64,000 nucleotides of DNA from Aphelocoma coerulescens (Eukaryota; Chordata; Aves; Passeriformes; Corvidae): contig NC_091014.1 of the NCBI RefSeq assembly GCF_041296385.1, forward strand, positions 65,604,578 through 65,668,577, given 5' to 3'. The notes beneath the pieces are model-generated. The model made no database searches and was not told where the DNA came from. It worked only from the letters and a program-made list of their open reading frames with translations. Below, piece by piece: positions 1-53,886 of the stretch (position 1 is its first letter; each line of letters opens with the position of its first letter). Made by a program: the position numbers and the translations under genes.

Positions 1-424
1 AGTATTTAATTTACTAACAATTTAGCAAATTAGTCTGTTTTGAATGAAGATATTGTTCCACAGAGTGCATTGTATTGGAGTGGGCATTTACACAGATTAG
101 AACATGAGCCACATAATGATAGCAGGTAAATATTTGTATATCATGCTTTTAATTTTCTTTTCAGATGTTTTCCTGGTTTGGATTCAAGGGAATGACTATT
201 TTTAATTGAATTTTCAAAACCAATTCTTTACTCAGGTTCCTTTTTCTCTGTAATATTGTTTGCTTGTGAAATTTTTATTCCTCCACTAGATTTGGTGCAA
301 AAGTTTAAAAGAATCCATAAGAGTCCCAGGAGAGGAGCTGTTGGTTTCACATCAGCAGGCTGAGACCCTAAACCTTTGCTCTCCATGTCCTTTGTCCTTA
401 AATCTTTCACCTCTTCAGCTACCA

Positions 425-429
<5 letters not shown>

Positions 430-498
<69 letters not shown>
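430..498. repeat. T homopolymer, 69 nt
   Basis: Uninterrupted run of T on the plus strand (poly-A on the minus strand). It could be the tail of a minus-strand retrocopy or a simple repeat. I found no target-site duplication and recognise no retrocopy next to it. Confidence 0.9.
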
Positions 499-499
<1 letters not shown>

Positions 500-2614
500 G
501 AAATGGAGCTGGGGCTCTGTGCTCAGCCCTCTCTTCTCTATCCTGGCAGAACTCTGAACAAAAAAAATTCAGTGGCATTTTGGAGACAGAGAGAAAGGCA
601 GAATTAAAAACAAGCATAGGGCTTTGGATAAAATATATGAGCAGTTCTAAAGTTAAAGCAGTGAAAGTGTCATTTGTATGCCCGCAAAATCCTCTGAAGG
701 TGGATTTTTACAAATTTTAGTGGTATTCTCCTGCCTGCTGTTACTGTGGGAGAGGAGATGGTGGACAGCAACTGAGAAGAAAGGGTGAAATATCTGAGAG
801 CAATAAGCAGAACTGGAAGCTTGTTTGGAAAATACTGTGTGGAATAACACTTCCATCACTGTAGTAGGGAATAACCAGTCAAACCTGGGTAAGGCATGCA
901 CTTTCAGATCAGCTGATTTTAGACTTGACTGAGGGCAGTGTGCAAATGAAGAACAAATCCATGATCTTCTTCAGCATGAAATTTTTTTGCTGTGTGCTAA
1001 CTTACCCCTGTGGACATGGTTTGTATCTTTGCTCTTCAGCAAACAGAAAAATTCCTACATTTAAAAATGAGAGAAGACATGATTGTTTTTAGAGGTGCTG
1101 CTTCTCTTAGCTGAGCAGTCACACTGCACTGAATCTGTGCCTGAGGCACATCTGAAAGCTGAAAACTTTGGCTGACTGAACTTTCCTTTATCTACAACTT
1201 ACTTCTCCCCATTGTGTGTTGTTTTACAGCGGAGGAAGAAAACAGTGATCACCCTGGCTACTTGGCAGACAATCTATCGAACTGGTGAAATTATTTAAAA
1301 CATCTTTAACATTTGTACAGCTTTGAGCCTGAAAGCATAACTTTTGTAAGCAGAGTGTTTCATCCATTCTCGCTGAAGTTCCCAAAGGGTGAGGTGTTTG
1401 CACATTGCAAAATTTTGAATGCAAAGGGATTAAAAGGTATTAGTTCACATAAGGAAAGCATCTGTAAAGTTCCCTCTTTCTTTGGAGCATTTTGGATGTC
1501 CCATCCAAAATTTAAAATACGTGGTACCATCTAACCTGAAAAGATGATTAAAACTGTCTTTTTGGACAACCATTTCATTAAAAACAGTTTTTCAGTTTTC
1601 ATTGGGAAGCCTTTTACCACCTTCCACTCAGCTGAATATTGAAGCTTTTTAAAATGATAAAGAAAGATTCCTTCACCACTTCACTGGTAGCTCTGTGGGC
1701 TGCTAATGGTCAATAAATTCAGTGAGATATAAAAACATTCCAGCTATCTGTGACTGCAAAGCTGGTGACTTTTAATTTTTTTTTTGGCAGATATCTGTCA
1801 GCACAAAGAATAGGCAGCAGCACTTATTGCCCCAGTTCACTCCACTCCTGCAGAAATGCTCTGCATAATCCTACTGAGCAAGCCCCACCACATAAAAACA
1901 GTTTGGGGACAGGTCTTGCATTATCAGGGCCTCATTAATGACTGCATTGTGATTGTATTTTTTTTTTGTTCTTTCTTTCTGAGTTGTAAAACTGGAATTA
2001 TACATAAATTTGTTAATTACCATTCTGTGCTGATAAGGATGTATCTCACATTATTTATGTAGTTCTGTGGTCTTACTGGTAAGCCCTCTGTAGCTCTGAT
2101 GTAATTAAAGAGTAGCCACATGATTTCTGTGTCCAAGAAACTATGTTTTATTTTTTTAACCTTCTACCCTAGTCATGCTCTTCATCTTTTAATGTTAAGT
2201 TCCCCTGATCTTTCTCCTAACACTGCTAATTAATTTTAACTCACGCTATGATGTTGCATCTCCTCAACACAAAGAAACACAGCTGAAGGGACAGAGGAAT
2301 TAACTTTTATCATGGAGTTAGAGGTACTTTTAATAATTATTTATAGTCTGTATCACTTCATGGAGGAACATAACTGGAGAAATCAAATGTCCTGCTTTGT
2401 TCATTTTTAAGCACTCATATATCTTCCAACAGCAGTGTTTGTTGTATGACAGAACACATTCATGATGAACTTCACCTCAAGACCAGTGCTATCCACCAGA
2501 ATCCTTTCATTAATTTAATTGCCCTTTGTTTAGAGCATATTTGGAATATCTCAGGTGCATCTAAAGTGATTTTCCAGCATCAGGAATCATCAGTCAGTGC
2601 TCAGACAAGAAGTA

Positions 2615-2720
2615 GCATAGAATCAGGGAACAGAATCCTAGAGTGGTCTGGTTTGGAAGGGACCCTAAAGATCCTCCAGTTCCAAATTCCCTGACGTGAG
2701 CAGGGGGACCTTCCACTAGA
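2615..2720 (-). mobile_element. CR1 LINE 3' fragment
   Basis: Plus-strand text runs from a CATAGAATCA end through GGTTTGGAAGGGACCCTAAA and TTCCACTAG, the reverse complement of the avian CR1 3' end. Divergent and short. Confidence 0.8.
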
Positions 2721-4474
2721 AAAGTGAAAAGTAGAAGGGATTTACATCCTTTGGTTTATCAGTGTCTTGAAATTTATATGCCTCTGCCTGTCCCAGTGAT
2801 ACAGAAACTGTACTCACCCTATTCCCAGCTGACTGATTTTTGTGCGTGTTCCTGATTTAAGGGCTCAAGCTTAAACAATTCTTCACAAATATTACAAAAC
2901 AGAATAAACCTTGTGCCTCGCTGGTGAGCTGTTTGTGAAACCCCAGTATTTTCCATCTGGAAGACAATCCCTTATGTAACAGAGAGCTGCTACCAAGCTT
3001 GTCAGGTGTCAGTAGCTGTTGGGAATGTGTGGCATTTAATTTAGGCAATCTGTCGCCGTGGCTGAATGAGAAGCTGTTCCCCCGATGCTATAAATTCAAC
3101 AGGCAGAAGTGTTCTGCTGTAGATAAATTACCTTGTAACTAATGGTTAATCCTGGGATCAAGGCAGAACACGAGCCCCAGGCATGGGGCAGAGGTTGCTT
3201 TGGCCACTGCAGGACCTGAATCTGGGAATTCAGACTAGACCTATCTCAAAAGCTGTGCCCTCTTTAACACCAGGAGGGTGCTCAAAGCATGTGAGTGTGC
3301 TGAAATACACACAGCTTTCCTGCTCTACAACAGAGCTTTGAAATACAAGCCATAAAGATGGATTTATCGATTTATTTCTTTATGAAAACATTAGCTTTCA
3401 ATCAATATGCCCTTTAAATGTTCTTTCTTCGGGACCCTCAGCCATTACGTCCTTTGACTCTGTAAGGGAACTCTGATTAAGAGCACTTTGTGGAAGAAAC
3501 ACAAAATGCAATTGTTCTCCCCTTAGTAAACTGTGTGAAGGAAAATATTTGCAGTATCTTTGCTTTCATCACTTTTATATGAAAAATTACTCATTGTTTT
3601 AACTACCTCTTAAATGGCTAAAGAAATAGTGACTCCTTTTAATTCCAAGTAAGATTTTACCATAAAAGCCTGGACCTGATTTCTGAGAATAGTTGTTCTT
3701 TCAAGTATCCAAATCAGCTCAAGAATGAAAGTCCAATTTTAAAACTGATTTTAAGTGGCCAAAAATACAAACAGGCACATTGTCACTTTTATTCCAAATG
3801 GCCTTTACTAAGAACCATGTCATCAAGCACTGGTTAAGTGTTTGAAAGGTAGGAGCCTAACCAAAGCTGGACATCTAGGCTTCCCCTGGGATTGACAGGA
3901 AAGGTAAATACCTCCAAAGCTCACATTGTCCTACCTGCTGAAGGACAGGCTGAATAAATTCCTGGAAATGTCTTTTCTTGAACAGCATGAGAAATTTTTG
4001 ATGCACAAACTTGCAAAACAAAAGATTGATCTCCTTCCTAACGTCTTCATGTCAAGATGTGCTTCTGAAGAGCCTGTTCAGGCACTCTCTGCATCTCTAG
4101 GAGCTGAAATACTTCTAAAAGCTTTCTGTAAGGCAAATGAAATGTTTAGTTCTTGTTGTGAGGATCAGTTATTCCCCAAGAACTTTGAAGTCTCAGGTGC
4201 TTTTCAAAAGCGTGTCTGGAATTTTTTTAGCCTTATTTATTAGGATTACGTCTCTTCTAGAAGAAGTGAAATAGAGCATGGACTAATAGAAATTACTGAT
4301 CTTTGAATGTTGTCACATTGCTCTGTGGCATTTTGTCTGCACGGGAAGGTGCTACTCAAGGAAATTTTGTCATTCACTTTAGCCAAGTTACATTAATTTC
4401 CTCCCAAACCAGTTTGTTAACAGACTTAGAATCTACAACAAGATTAAAATAAAAGAGACATACCAGAGGAATCA

Positions 4475-5169
4475 GAAAATAAATGGTCTGCTGTTTATTG
4501 TGGGTCTAAATGACCTCAGAAAGATGACTTCATTTGTCTCTCAAATTCAAATGGCCACTCCATAAGACTTTATATTGTTCCACAGGAAGCATGTTTTACC
4601 ACTGGATCAAGACACTTTTGTGTGCTGTAAAAAAATGTTTTAAATTATGTAAGCTTACAATAAACAGCATCAGGAAAAAGAAAGACCATTTTCTTTTCAG
4701 TGCATCTTTTTTAACTCTTCCAACATTTCTCCAGAGTAACACTTTTTTTCTCTAATTTTTTGAGCTCTGGTTTAAAGTTCATGTTAATTTAGGAGAAAAG
4801 GGGAAACATAAATGGAGCAGGAATTCCTTTGGGATACCCAAAATGTGGCTATTCATGTAAACTATGATCAATACAGATGATTCCATAGACAAAGGTATGA
4901 TCTGCAGTTTGTATAAGCTCCTGAGGGGATTGTCTCATTCTCTAGTTTTACTGAGCTTGAAAAATCTCTTCTACCTCAAAGGGACACAGAAAAATTGTCA
5001 TTTTAACTACTTTCAAGGTGAAATAATATTAGGCTTTCCAGCAGTGCAGCTCAAGTAACATTTGAGGTTCCTCTAATTATACCACACTGTCCTTAACACA
5101 AAGCTTGCCAAGCCTACAGGAGAAACTGTTGAGTGGAGGGGAGACCATGGCAGGGTGAGAGCAACGAGT
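4475..5169 (-). other. GYS2: Probable GYS2 3' untranslated region
   Basis: Follows the TGA directly. The first AATAAA on this strand lies at 4499-4494, about 670 nt past the stop, which suits the moderate 3' UTR of mammalian GYS2. The end coordinate is an estimate 20 nt beyond that signal. Confidence 0.45.
4494..4499 (-). promoter_or_regulatory. Candidate GYS2 polyadenylation signal AATAAA
   Basis: First canonical hexamer downstream of the GYS2 stop on the minus strand. A second one lies at 4241-4236 and could serve as an alternative. Chosen by position only. Confidence 0.4.
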
Positions 5170-47754
<42,585 letters not shown>

Positions 47755-47880
47755 TTTCTTCAGCCCTTGAGTGCTCACCACAGAGGCCACAGCAGTCAGC
47801 AAAGGTCCAGGTCCCGTGGCAGTGCTCTGCAGTTCTGGTTAGAGCAGTCTGCCCGTGTGCTGGGATCCCAGGAGAAAATT
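47755..47880 (-). other. GYS2: Probable GYS2 5' untranslated region
   Basis: About 125 nt between a TATA-like TTTAAA and the ATG. No ATG occurs in it on the minus strand, so there is no upstream open reading frame. The frame stays open upstream through a TTG, but no ATG supports a longer protein. The transcription start is estimated. Confidence 0.35.
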
Positions 47881-47904
47881 ATTCAGATAGCTGGGAGCTA
47901 ATGG

Positions 47905-47937
47905 GTTTAAACTGTCTGACCACCAGCATTAAATTGG
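47905..47937 (-). promoter_or_regulatory. Candidate GYS2 core promoter (CCAAT and TATA-like elements)
   Basis: On the minus strand GAGCCAATTT (CCAAT at 47937-47933) is followed 21 bases later by the palindrome GTTTAAAC (47912-47905), a TATA-like TTTAAA. Order and spacing suit a TATA-type tissue-restricted promoter starting near 47880. No CpG island is evident, in keeping with a liver-restricted gene. Based on motifs only. Confidence 0.3.
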
Positions 47938-49941
47938 CTCAGTGAAATCCTCAGGGCTTGAGAAGCAGCTGCTGGGAGAGGTAAGAATTTAAGACTGACC
48001 TGAGAAAGGTCTCGACTGTTTTGGGGCCAGAGCTCTTTCTTTTTCTGCTCTCAGAAGGAGGTAAAAAAATGGTTTTGAGCTGCTGAGTCACAGCATTCAG
48101 TATCCACCAGCACCTCAGGGACAGTTGACACTGGACGGTTGTAAATTCAGCACCGCCCTGAGCAAACTCCACCAGGGAGGACACTTGGAGTTCACCACCT
48201 GATTTGAGTCCAGCCCCTGAGTCCTCCCCTCGAGACACACCTTCCCCTTGCACCCGTGGAGCTTCCCTACCTGCTGGCCATCCACAAAGGGGTTAGAATA
48301 GACTCATTGGACACAATGTCTCTTGGGTTCCTTGCCAGGTTAAACGCTGTGTCCTCTTCTTCTTCAGTTCAGCAGTCTGTAAGCCCGAGTTTACCTCATC
48401 TCCTGCCTCCACAATTATCTCCAGCTCTGTTCCCAGGACTCTGCACCAGCTGTTGGCTGCTTTAGCAGCTCTGCAGCCCTGCCAGCTTTTAGAGAGCTAC
48501 AAAGGCTCTACCCCTGTCTTGGCATGCACTCTGCGCCTCCTTGCAGTCCCGTCCCTGATTTTCCACCTGCTGTCCTTTTTTCTATGCCTCAGCTCTTTCC
48601 TGGCCTCTGGGCCCATGTCCTCCACCCAGGGAGCTTAGTGAGTACTAAGTCAGGGCACAGCATGCCCCTGTCTTCTGCAGCACAGAGCTGGGATGCTGCG
48701 AGCAGTGAACACACATCTGCAGAGATGCTGATCCCTAACTCACAGCCTGAGATCCCCAGAGCAGCTACCTGCTTGCTAGATGCTTATGTTACACATCTGG
48801 TTGAGAAGCCAGTGAGCCTGGAACAGCTGTGCAAGCTGAATCCCATTCCCATTAGAACACAACCTGCCCAAACTCCCCAGTTCAGCAGGGAGGAAATCTC
48901 CAGGTGAGATCCAGGATGTCTGTGGCACTGTGGAGAATTACACTGCACCAGAAGGCATGGAGGGAAAGGCTCTGAGCTCACCCAAGGTAAAACAAGGCCA
49001 AGACAATTGGTTCAGGAGACAGGCAGCCCATCTGCATAGGAGTCTCTTAGACATAATACATAATGCATGGCACATCTGAGCCTCCCTTAATGACTAACTA
49101 TTCCCCAAAAGACTTGCTCTTCCACTTCCACTGCCTGTGCCCTCTCTGCATGCATGGCAGTCAGACCCATCCCTGAGATGGTGGATACAGCTCACTGAAA
49201 AAACCTAAGGGTGCAGAAAACTTGTTTGCAGAGTTGAGAACTTGAGCTGTCTCAGAAAAGAGCCTGGTAAGAGGCCAGGGAAAGATTCAAGGGTTTATGG
49301 GCTGAGTGTCATTTTGTGTGAATGGTTTGAGTTGCCCTATTTACCAGTTCATGAAAAAAAGGCCTGGCCAAAATCATTATTTTTGGAGCAGCTGTGGCTT
49401 ATACTACCTGGAGTAGGTAGGAAACCAGATCATCCCAAAGCTAAAAAAATCATGTTATTTAAAAGAAAAACCAGTAATATATTAGGGCTCACTTCATTTC
49501 TGAACATCAAATCTGCCCAAGTCACACTTTCATACTTTTCCTGGGACATTCACGCTGAGGGTGAGGCTTAAAGCTTCCAGGTGCACAAAGGCCATCTCAG
49601 GTGAGGAGTGGAGAACAGAGATCTAAGCAGCTGACAAGTCCATCCCCGCCCCACAGGTTTTCCTCACCCTGTACAAATGATTACACAGCAAAACTTCTCA
49701 TTTTAAAGGAGACAGGGGGTGCAGTGAGCCCCCAACACCCCTCACTGACCACACCGAGTGTGATCACCTTCACTGTGAGTAATACCAGGAGCTGCAGCAT
49801 TCCAGAGGGAATCCTGACAGATTTGTGGTTGTGTGGGCCTCATCCCCACGGCTGGCTGGGTACCACTGTGCTCTGCAGGTCTTCAAACAGCTCTCAAGGT
49901 GCTTAAATCAAAACTGTTCACATCACTTACCTCTCCAGGGA

Positions 49942-50302
49942 CCACAGAATCACAGAATGGTTTGGGTTGGAAGAGACCTTAAAGATCATCAATTTCCATC
50001 CCCCCTGCCATGGGCAGGGACACCTTCCACTATCCCAGCTTGCTCAGAGCCCCATTCAACCTGGCCTTGGACACTGCCAGGGATGGGGCAGCCACAGCTT
50101 CTCTGGGTAACCTGTGCCAGGGCCTTTCAGCTTAAAGCCATCACCCCTTGTCCTGTCACTCCAGGCCACTGTAAAAAGTCCCTTTCCAGATCTCTTGTAG
50201 CATCCCTTCAGTCTGTAATAAAGTCACCCCAGAGCCTCCTCCAGGCTGAACATCCCCAGTTCTCTCAGCCTTTCCTCATAGGAGAAGCATTCCATCCCTC
50301 TA
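49942..50302 (-). mobile_element. CR1 LINE 3' fragment, longest copy in the window
   Basis: Plus-strand text begins CCACAGAATCACAGAATGGT and passes through GGCCTTGGACACTGCCAGGG and CCTCCTCCAGGCTGAACATC to TTCTCTCAGCCTTTCCTCAT. It is the reverse complement of about 360 bases of the CR1 3' end. The overlapping open frame is CR1-derived. Confidence 0.95.
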
Positions 50303-53300
50303 AAGAAAACCTCTAGGTGATGCCAGATAACCAGTGGCACTGGTTCACTGACATACCACTGTCCCTAAGCATTCAAAAGCCTGAAAAACATGTAAATAAT
50401 TTTACAACAATGAAGTTGTAACAGCAAAATTTTCAAGCTCCTTACACAGTCTGTGGTTTTCAAGTTCTTGAGTGTCATGTTTTTCCAGCTTCTGTTTGTA
50501 ATAAGATGAAAGTTCTTTTACTTTTTGAATTTAACAAAAGATTATATAATTCCCTAAACCTTGGCAAATGAGTTAGAAAGAATGGTCAGATACCATGAGA
50601 TAATTTCACAGGCACTGTCAATGCCATCCTTGGGTGAACCTGGGAGTAACTCACCTTTGGCAGCTTGGAGATAACGGAGGTTTTAACTGATAAAAAGTGC
50701 TCAATAGCACAGTGAACACCAGCACTCCTTTGTATCCTGAGCACATTTCATTTTATCCAATCTGCATATCTTAAAGAAGGTTGTTGTTTTTTGGGGTTTT
50801 TTCACACAATGCCATCCCAAAGTCCTGCTTTTCTATTATTAGCAAGAAAAAAAATTTGAATTTTCCAGAAAGGGCAAGCTCCAACAGATAGTCCAGAAAC
50901 TTTCATCCCTACAAATGTTCTTAATTCCTAGAGGGCAACGGGCCCTATTCATTATATTTATGGCCTGCAAGGATTAACTGTGGGATATCTGGGGTGCAGC
51001 TGGAGTTATCTGGGTTTAGGGCCATAAAGGAGGTTGTGTGTGTTGCTGTGCACATACAGTAAAACAAAATAAAAGCTCTTCAGAAGAAAAGCTATATTCT
51101 GACATGAAGCAGGGCATTAATTTAGCTGTCCTCCATGTGAAGTGCAGTAAGGTGCAAGTGCTGAAAGGGATGCTCTGCTGACACTAGAACAATGTGTCAT
51201 TTTTGTCACAGAGGCAGGGAAAGGTTGTGACTATGATCGTGCAGTTCACTCCTTTTTCACCAAACAGAGGCCAGCTGCTGAAGTAGGGAGATGGAAACAT
51301 ACCAGAAAGACTACTTTTTAAAATATAACATTGATTAAAATATTTCCCAGAAATCTGGAAACCAGTGAGACTGGTTTTGAGTCCAGCCTAGCTTCTCATA
51401 TTGTTCTTATCACAAACTATACAAATGCCCTTTGGTAATGCATTATTCATTGTGTTGCAATTCTGCCAGACACCAGTTGTTACCGAACCAAATTCTTTTT
51501 CAGCCCACAGAAGTGAAATAATTTTGTTTGCAAGAATACTGGGCCATAAGAAGACTGAGTTTGCAAGGTCTTTGAACAGAAATGTACAAAGTGTGTATTG
51601 TTTTTCCCAAATTTCCTAGAGTTCTCTGGAGAGAGCAACTCAGGGACAATGCTGTGCATTCTGCCTACCTAAATCTCATTTGGGACTGTTACCTCTAGGA
51701 TGTTGTCTTGTCTGCACACTTTGATCCAATTCCTATTTGGGTAGAGCAAAGTTTTCTGCAAAAAACTCAGTACATCACCCCAAGAAGTGAGTCGTGGACG
51801 TTGTCTTCACACCACAGTCCTTCCAGCAGAACCACTCCAAGACAACCTTTTTTCTTGGAATATCAATCTCAGTCTCCCTGGCTGCAAGTGAGAAGGTGCC
51901 TGTAAGGAAAGAAACACTCCACATGTGTGGAAGTTTATGAGGAAATACCTATCTAGGACCGGCTTGCTCTGAACACAACTGTCCTTTCGAGGTTTGCCTA
52001 AATTAACTGTGGGGAAAAAAAATCAGGCATGGATGTTAAAAAGGCTTGTAGATACTGAGCCAAATTTGAGAGTAGGACAGGACAGAGGTTTGTAGGGTTT
52101 GTAGCAGTCACTGATGCACACACACTGTACTTGTGATACAGAGCAGTAGGTGGCACTGACGGTATTCACATGAGTTCTCCAGTGTCGCTGTCGTTCTGTC
52201 ATTGCAGGGTTTAGGGAAGATCAGGGAGGGGCCAGACGTGCTCTAGGGCCAGCCCTCCTTGCCTGCCTGGCAGCAAGTTCACCTCATTCCAGCTGTGAAG
52301 TGACGGCCGTCACTGCTGCCCTCTGCAAGGTCAACAAATGCTCCAAATCTCCCACGAGTGGAGAATTTTCCCTCCAGTTAGAGGACAGCCATGTTTAGTA
52401 ATCCTGTGGAATGGCCAGGATGGAGAAGGGGCTACAAAACATTTGAGGAGACACCATGGATTTTTCTCAGTGACACCTGGTATGTTTTGTCCCAAATTAG
52501 GAATTTGGGAGTGCATGGACTCCAGGAGACACCAAACAAAAGACATTCCCCTCAGCTGGTCTGAGAGGCTTACATTCCCAGCTCTGCAGAATGTTTCAGC
52601 CTCTGCTGTTTCATCCAGAAGTGACAGAAAGAATTAGACATCCTGCAAGTACCAGCTTGCCATGGGAAAGTTTAAGGTTAGTCTTTTTGGAGTTGGCTTT
52701 GGAAAATTATGCCAGAGTAGCTTGGCCACTAAGACAGATCCTGCAACTTGGATAAGCATCAGAATGCCACCATCCTATTTAAAGTTTAAAATAAATGCTG
52801 TGATTAGCAGGGATCCTTCTGACGGACAGGACTGCTCAATGCATAAAAGCTTGCTACAATTCATGTATGCCATGATTCCCATGTGAGCAGAGGTTTGGGA
52901 ATGCTCCCTTTTGACCCCAGGCACCTGGAGTGATCTCCTGACAAAGGAAGGACATACAGCTCACAGGCTCTGAGAGGGAGCAGTGTCCCTTTCTGTATCT
53001 CCAGAGAGGCACTAGGCTTCAGAGACTGAAAAAATCCCCCTAATTCTACTGGGAAATAAATGTACAGCCACATGGCACATGCAGAAAACTTATGAGAGGC
53101 ACCAGGATTTTCTGTATGATGCCTGATATGGCTGTAACTTGAAAAAGTAAAATGTAAGACTAATCCAGTGTTTTGCCTCTTTTCTACTGTTCAGTGCCAT
53201 GCCCTCGCCTATAATTCAGACTCATGTACAAAGACACAAACACTTCCATAGATATACACACACGTATTTGCTTTGTTTGTTTTCTGAGCTCAGCACAGTG

Positions 53301-53410
53301 TTTGTGTCATATTTAGCATGGGAATTGTCAGTACGTTGGGTAACTTGTGGTATTTTCTCCTAAACTAAAGGTTGCAATCACGGAGAGATCGAAGCCTCAC
53401 TTGCTTAATA

Positions 53411-53688
53411 TCATAAAATCACAGAATGGAACAGAGCTTAAAGATCACCCAGGGCCCATCCCCTGCCAGGGGCAGGGACACCTTCCACTATCCCAGGCTG
53501 CTCAGAGTCCCATCCAGCCTGGCCTTGGACACTGCCAGGGATGGGGCAGCCACAGCTTCTCTGGGCAACCTGTGCCAGGGCCTCCCCACCCTCACAGGGA
53601 ACAATTTCTTCCTCATATCCAATCTAACCCTGCTCTCTGTCAGTGTGAAGCCATTCCCCCTTGTTCTGCCACTATTTGCTCCTGTAAC
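53411..53688 (-). mobile_element. CR1 LINE 3' fragment
   Basis: Reverse complement of the same young subfamily as 12115, 34508 and 49942. It includes GGGACACCTTCCACTATCCC and GGGCAACCTGTGCCAGGGCC. Confidence 0.94.
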
Positions 53689-53825
53689 TATACTCTCTGG
53701 AAGCTTCTGGTTTTGTCCTGTCCTGAGTCCTTTGCTTACAATAGGTCTTTCTCCTTTCTGTTACATCAAAGTCAACTCTTTTCAGATTTGCTTTTTGTTG
53801 TGATTTTTGGGGTTTGGTGTGTTTT

Positions 53826-53826
<1 letters not shown>

Positions 53827-53865
<39 letters not shown>

Positions 53866-53886
53866 TTGTTGTTGTTGTTGTTGTTG
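53827..53886. repeat. T38 homopolymer followed by (GTT)7
   Basis: Read directly on the plus strand; about 140 bases to the right of the CR1 copy. Confidence 0.9.

Larger units (their letters stand above)
1..4474. other. Intergenic region downstream of GYS2; no gene recognised
   Basis: Apart from a long T homopolymer and one CR1 scrap I see no coding exon here. In mammals the spexin gene (SPX) lies next to GYS2 on the opposite strand. I searched for a match to the conserved spexin peptide core and found none in these bases. A pyrimidine-rich acceptor-like CAG at 162-164 is the only exon hint. Short open frames, such as the one at 3926-4243, lack similarity to anything I know. Confidence 0.5.

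Noticed and set aside
64..195. A two-exon plus-strand coding model (64-125 joined to 165-195)
   Set aside because: The frame joins openly, but the intron would be 39 nt, too short for vertebrate splicing, and the product resembles nothing known.
228..720. Open frames with long Lys or Phe runs
   Set aside because: Produced by the T homopolymer.
3926..4243. A 105-codon plus-strand open frame left of the GYS2 3' end
   Set aside because: It starts at TTG rather than ATG, resembles no family I know, and has no visible splice or promoter context.
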